DNA from: Aphelocoma coerulescens
Taxonomy: Eukaryota > Chordata > Aves > Passeriformes > Corvidae
Direction: 5' to 3'
Assembly: GCF_041296385.1 (NCBI RefSeq)
Contig: NC_091013.1
Location: forward strand, 69,719,563 to 69,783,562
Length of the DNA stretch: 64,000 nucleotides
This document shows positions 59,037 through 64,000 of the stretch, piece after piece. A program made the translations under genes and the position numbers. How positions within the stretch are numbered: the stretch's first letter is position 1; the number at the start of each line of letters is the position of its first letter. The notes below the pieces were generated by a model. That model made no database searches. It was not told the origin of the DNA and saw nothing but the letters and a program-made list of their open reading frames with translations.

Positions 59037-62000
59037 CTGTATGTAAAGAACAAGATTTTTTTCAGATTAAAAATTTATCTGTTGCTTTATCAATAATCAC
59101 CAGCTATTAAGTGAATAGAAACAGGTTTAGGGTGGTGAACTATTCCTAGAAAGAATACAAATCTTATTTTTCCTGTTCACAAATTTCTCCAGTGATTTTT
59201 CACATATTACAGTGGCAGGAGTGGGAATTCATATTCAGACAAGCACTGTCAGTACTCCTGGTTTGACCATGACTATCCCATGTTTTAAATATCCAGTCCC
59301 AGAGCTTGCAGTTCTAGCCAAAGTTTTGGCAGCTGAAAGAGGCAGAAGACACGGAGTGGAATCCAACTGACAGTGCTAGAATGACACAGGCAGGGGCTGT
59401 GTCAAACATTTTACTGTCCAGACTAGCTATGCTGAACAGCAAAATTTCCAGCCACTAGGTATGTCCTCATTCCACACTTTCAGTCCCTAGAGTCACTCAA
59501 CACAGAAGTGAGGCATAAAATGTTTGAACATGCACATGGGCAGTGATGCCCACCACAAACCACAGTGGAACAACAGCAGGGTGGAGAGCTTCCTTCACAC
59601 TTTCTAAAGACCAAATATGAGAACAATATCTGCTTGACCAAATAAAGGTTAATGATTACTTTTCATCCAGTTAGGAAAGCACAGAGAGACCCCAGAGGCC
59701 ACAAGGAAATCACCCAACAGCCCATCCCAGTATCTTAAAGTGAAGTGTTCAGAAAGTACAGGGAGGGAAAGTGCTCAGAAAAGGTTACAGTATAGAAATA
59801 TCAGAGATATGAAAGACTTCAGGGGATAGAATCATCAAGAAAGTGAAACTATGTTATGAAAACTAGCAGTAGAAACATGACAGATCAATCCACCACAGGG
59901 AAAAAAAATCATAATTGACTCTTGGGAGATGAGAATAAAACAAAAACACACTCATCTATTGCTGAAAAACCCAGAGAAAAGGGAGAAAGAAAAGAACTTG
60001 TGACAGAAAGGAAGTATTTAAAATTATTTTTCAAATGTCTTAAAAAGGTAGATGACAATGTATTGTAGTGCAAATACAATGCATACATAAAGTCATTATT
60101 CATTTTCTAAAAATTAAATAGATGTAACAGTTCCTAGCTGTATAGACAAGTGTCTGCAACCATGAAAGTTCTCACACAGGTAGTAGGCAGAGGCAAGGGT
60201 AAAAACTGTGGCTTTTGAGCTATGAAAAAGTGACTTACAGGAAATATCCAACCTGCATTTGATACCTTTCAACTTTACTTACAGTATCTACTCATCTAAA
60301 GGTTCACTTGCTCTTCAAATAGAATCTTTCACTTTGAAATAAATATTGAGATTGGTTAATTCATGCCAGCACCAAAAAATAATCAAAGTGCTGAGGAAAA
60401 CAAGATTTATTCTATTTGTTGAGTAAGGCTGCCATGCAAAAAAAACACAGTGTAGTCAAAGTACATGCTGGGAACATGAAATAGGGCCTTGTCTTTCTTC
60501 ATTGCTGAATGGTCATAATAATCCATCTAAAATCACATACGGAATTCTCCACAGTGTCAGCAATAAAAGAACACAGATAATATCCATTTACAATACTCCA
60601 AAGATTTTATCAAAACAGCCTGTCAAGCTGTCACATCAATTTCAAACCACATTATATGCATCAATTTTTTCTTACCCCAATCAAAAGTTCCTACTGTATT
60701 TGTCATCTAAAATAAAAATCTAATCATTTTTACTACATGAAAATCCATAAGCAGCTCACATAAAGTGTTGAAGATTTAAATTTAGATTTTTTTTTTAATT
60801 GAATAGGCAAAAGAAAATGCCATTTAGATTGATGGTGCTTACTACCATCCTCTATGAGTAACCTCATGACCTAGGAAAACAAGCCATTATGCATAAAGTC
60901 AGGAAACAGCATACATCTGCAGAATTAGAATTTAAATTAGAAAAAGAAAATACTATTACTATTGTATTGAAATGTCAAAAAAATATTCTTAAAATACCAT
61001 GAACATAGCACCAGACTTAAATTTATTTTCTATTCTCACAAGCACTTTTTCAAAAGCCTTTTGACTTGTTCATTCTATGAATTTAGATGTCAACTCATGG
61101 ACTAGAGTTATTCTTATCTCATACCAATACAATCTCTATACAACTGCTAGAAATTCTGACAGACTCTGAATGCAAGTCGTAAGACACACTAACACCCTAC
61201 AAAAAAGATTTTTCTCTTTCCCTCTATTCAAGTACACATAAACCACAAGTCAACTCAGAAATAGTAAGTGACCAGTTTATACCTAACCATGCCACAGACA
61301 CAGAAACAGACAAGCTGGTTCCATGTAAGAAAGAATGACTCAAAAAAGTGCAGTAATTCAGTTGCAGCCAGTGCCCAAATATCACTTTTCAGATATTAAC
61401 CATCTTTATGCGGGCTATAGCTGAAACTAATCCTGCCTGCCCACATTACCTCTGCACAGAGCTACCTTAGCTGCTACTGCAAAGTAGGGCCAGTGTTTCT
61501 AGTTGCTGGAAAATGTATTAATTTAGCCAATGCCTTTGTGAATGAGCTATGCTTTTACTTAATTCCAAAATGGCTTTTAACATCTATTGATCCAGACACA
61601 TAAAGATACCCCAATCCAGCTCTGCAGAGTCAGCTTGGGTCTGCAGGCAGTAACTCTAACTTCCAATCTTTCTGCATTATCCAAGATTGCCACCATAAAT
61701 AACAGAGTTGACTGCAGTATATAGTAAGTCAAATCTTGGGATAGCACATGTGAATGCATCATTACACCTTCAAGCACATTAAAAAAAATCCAAGTACCAG
61801 AAACAGCAGCAGTTAAGGAGAACCATCTGGCAGGCACAACGAGGTTTGATATGAATAGTGTATAGGACCACAGTATTGATAAAAATTAACATAATAATTG
61901 AATTTAACTAGCAGTTTGCTTATACTATTATGCAGGAAATGAGGGAAGGAAAAGATCTGTAATATTTCAACTCATAGAAGAACTATCAAATCAAAATGGA

Positions 62001-64000
62001 AATGTTTTTAAATTCCCACTGCATGTACAGTACTGAAGCTATTACTACATGACGATGATCAGAGGTAGGCAGAAAACAGACTACATGCTGTCTGCGGGGT
62101 TGTTTTTTGGTTTTGGTTCAGGTTTTTTTTTTGGGGGGGGGGGGGTGTTGTATGGTATTTATGGTTTGGGTTTTGTTTTGTGGATTTTTTACATCAGAGA
62201 GTTTGCTTAGACTTGTCTTAGGTGAAACTTCCTTTTTGGAGAAGGAGGAATGAAATTGCACTAAATAACAGCTGTTGCACGCAACACTGGTTTCACATGC
62301 AATGTTCTTCTCCTTACATACTTTATGCTAGAGAGCATCTGATCTGCCTGAATTCTCAGATAAACTTTCCCAAGCTCTTCAAAACTTTTCTTTCCCCACA
62401 TTGTCAGGCTGACCTCAAGCAAATGTGTATCTAGATATAAAAATCCATACTGAAGTAATGTATTTTTCCCCTCAATATTACATTCTAAGGATTTAGTCTG
62501 TATAATTCAGAGGACTGAATCCAGAACTTTTAACAATTTCTAAGGATACTCAGTTTATATAGTCATCTTGGCAGCTGAACACAAATTAAACCTGAAGATT
62601 TGAAATACGAAAATATTTATCAGCAGAAAGGGGTTGCCAAAATCATTCTTTTTAAAAGGTTGTTGTTGACAGAGGTAAAATAATATTGATGAGAAGACTG
62701 TCTTCTGAGTTGAACAATTTTTCAAACAGAACTTAACAAACTTACCAGCAACTAGCATGCATTGGATTGCTGCACAGCACACATTAAACTTGCAAAATTC
62801 TGTGGACTGCCACACAAAATTTATCTCCATTCTTTCCTATTTTCAACATGCCCAGATATAACAGATACATCAGCCCATTCCTACATCTCTTCTAGACCAT
62901 GTCCTTCCTAGAACAGATCAGTTTGTCTGCAGTGGAGCCAAGATACAGGTAGAAAATGAAACTATGTATGTCAACCAACACTAAATCAGAACACTATAAA
63001 AACTACTGAAAATATAACTAATTTTAGGAAAAAAGAAATCCAGCAGTTTTTCATTACTAAAAAGCAGGAAAAAAAAGGTGATAGACCAAAGCATGATGAT
63101 GCAGTACTTCCAACGGTTATGATACTGTTTAGAAGTACCTTAGAAGTCAGGAATTTGCATCATTAAGATAAAAGTGAAATTTGCCTTGGATTTTTGTTTT
63201 TTGTTGCTGTTGCTGTTCTTTTATTCTATTTTATTTTTAAACCACTACACAGATTAGTTTCTCTAGGCTCCTCACTCCCATGATAATTTTCTCTGTCAGA
63301 TATGCATTAATATAAGTTTCATCTTGGATCGTGTATTACAAAGTTATCTGGATTAGGTTTTACAAAAGGCACCTTTAGATAAGGTAGGCATGTTGCCTTG
63401 GAGATCTAAGTATGATTATTAATAACAGACCATTTAACTTCAAGAGTCTGTATAAAAGAAAATGATGCAAGTATTTTTTTTTTTTGTCTAATTCTCTTTG
63501 GGAAAGAATCCTTTATAAGATAAAAATCCTATATTTGTATTTTCAGCTTCTCCAAAACAATACAAGGAGATTCTATGAATAATTCCATCACAGACTGTTA
63601 ATATAATAATTATTGAAAATTAGTCAGCATAAACAGATAAAGTGGTATTAAGGAAAATCATACACCAGCAATTAACATTTCTATGAGCTACAGCTATGGC
63701 AGCTCTCTAAAGTGCTTCCTTAGCTTCCAGTTTAAGTATGTTTTTTCTTTCTGTAAGCTTGTTGCAGAGAAAGGGGAAGTGACTTCTTTCTTATGCCTTT
63801 TCAATTTTTTTCTTGTAACATGTGATGAAGCTTATAACACTACTAATCATGTTTCATCCATAAACATGAATCAGCTGAATAGGGGTTGTGTGAGAGAACT
63901 AGAGAGGCAAGCCACATCTGCTAAGAGGCAAAACATTTTGGGACACAGACTCCAGTAACAAATTAGTCACCCTTAATAGTCCCTGGATATTCTGGAGTAT
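59037..64000 (-). other. NBEA: NBEA intron (5' part leaves window)
   Basis: No exon preceding exon 1 of the window was found, so this is intron to the right edge. It contains a T/G-rich low-complexity block near 62090-62180. Two small minus-strand frames (61577-61837 and 62555-62830) do not resemble NBEA or any family I know. Confidence 0.75.
62101..62180. repeat. T/G low-complexity block with T10-G13 junction
   Basis: GGTTTTGGTTCAGG is followed by ten T and then thirteen G (62133-62145), then TGTTGTATGG and more TTTG units. The G13 run can form a quadruplex on the plus strand and a C13 run in the NBEA transcript. It is likely unstable and hard to sequence, so its exact length is uncertain. 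Confidence 0.92.

Larger units (their letters stand above)
1..64000 (-). other. NBEA: NBEA (neurobeachin) gene body, internal part
   Basis: Every coding exon found lies on the minus strand and belongs to one transcript. Neurobeachin is a large, mainly neuronal BEACH-domain scaffold. It associates with Golgi-near and post-Golgi membranes, anchors PKA type II regulatory subunits, and supports synaptic receptor trafficking (family knowledge). The 21 exons join with GT-AG junctions and consistent phases into one 1,266-codon open frame. The paralogue LRBA is excluded by the sequence of the exon-12 linker and of the linker exon at 5121-5559, both of which match NBEA. Neither the start codon nor the stop codon is in the window. 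Introns range from 108 bp to about 12.5 kb. Confidence 0.95.

Noticed and set aside
61577..61837. 86-codon minus-strand frame with hydrophobic segments, tested as an upstream NBEA exon
   Set aside because: Sequence does not match the NBEA region expected before exon 1 of the window, and no suitable acceptor/donor pair with the right phase was seen.
62555..62830. 91-codon minus-strand Cys-rich frame
   Set aside because: No resemblance to NBEA or another known family; lies in plain intron.
1..64000. MAB21L1 nested single-exon gene
   Set aside because: No long single-exon open frame of about 360 codons exists on either strand; it must lie outside this window.

Overview
This window is an AT-rich, intron-dominated piece of a vertebrate nuclear genome, almost certainly a bird. 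Two lines of evidence support that. Short exons on the minus strand spell out neurobeachin (NBEA) at near-mammalian identity (judged from remembered family sequence). The interspersed repeats are CR1 LINEs, several ending in the typical CR1 3' motif (ATTCTATGATTCTATG-like). No bacterial genes, operons, CRISPR arrays, tRNAs or rRNAs are visible.

The whole window lies inside one gene. Transcription runs from high to low coordinates. I can join 21 consecutive coding exons (58928-59036 down to 5121-5559) with GT-AG splice sites and perfect phase continuity, giving 3,801 coding nt and 1,266 complete codons with no stop. They cover roughly residues 530 to 1,790 of a protein of about 2,950 residues (positions approximate). 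In transcript order, exons 1-11 encode the N-terminal armadillo-like DUF4704 region. Exon 12 is a single 1,023-nt exon for the acidic, disordered linker that holds the best candidate PKA-RII-anchoring helix. Exons 13-19 encode the second helical region. Exons 20-21 encode the Ser/Thr/Pro-rich linker ahead of DUF1088. The lectin-like N-terminus lies beyond the right edge. DUF1088, PH, BEACH and WD40 lie beyond the left edge.

The most notable gene features are a 9-nt microexon (26180-26188, Gly-Ser-Lys) with a TGCATG RBFOX-type element just upstream of its acceptor and a competing in-frame donor 15 nt downstream, and a separate 96-nt phase-1/phase-1 exon (18080-18175) that could be skipped without a frameshift.

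The rest is intron. It holds CR1 insertions of different ages and orientations, simple repeats, short tandem duplications, a T10-G13 homopolymer junction, and several stretches whose composition (CpG retention, homeodomain/POU/SOX-like words, few homopolymers) resembles conserved noncoding regulatory DNA. One of these carries a CTCF-like core at about 1580-1593. In mammals MAB21L1 lies inside an NBEA intron, so enhancers for that neighbour are expected in this locus. MAB21L1 itself is not in this window. I found no convincing previously undescribed system; the value is in the splice architecture and the candidate regulatory islands.
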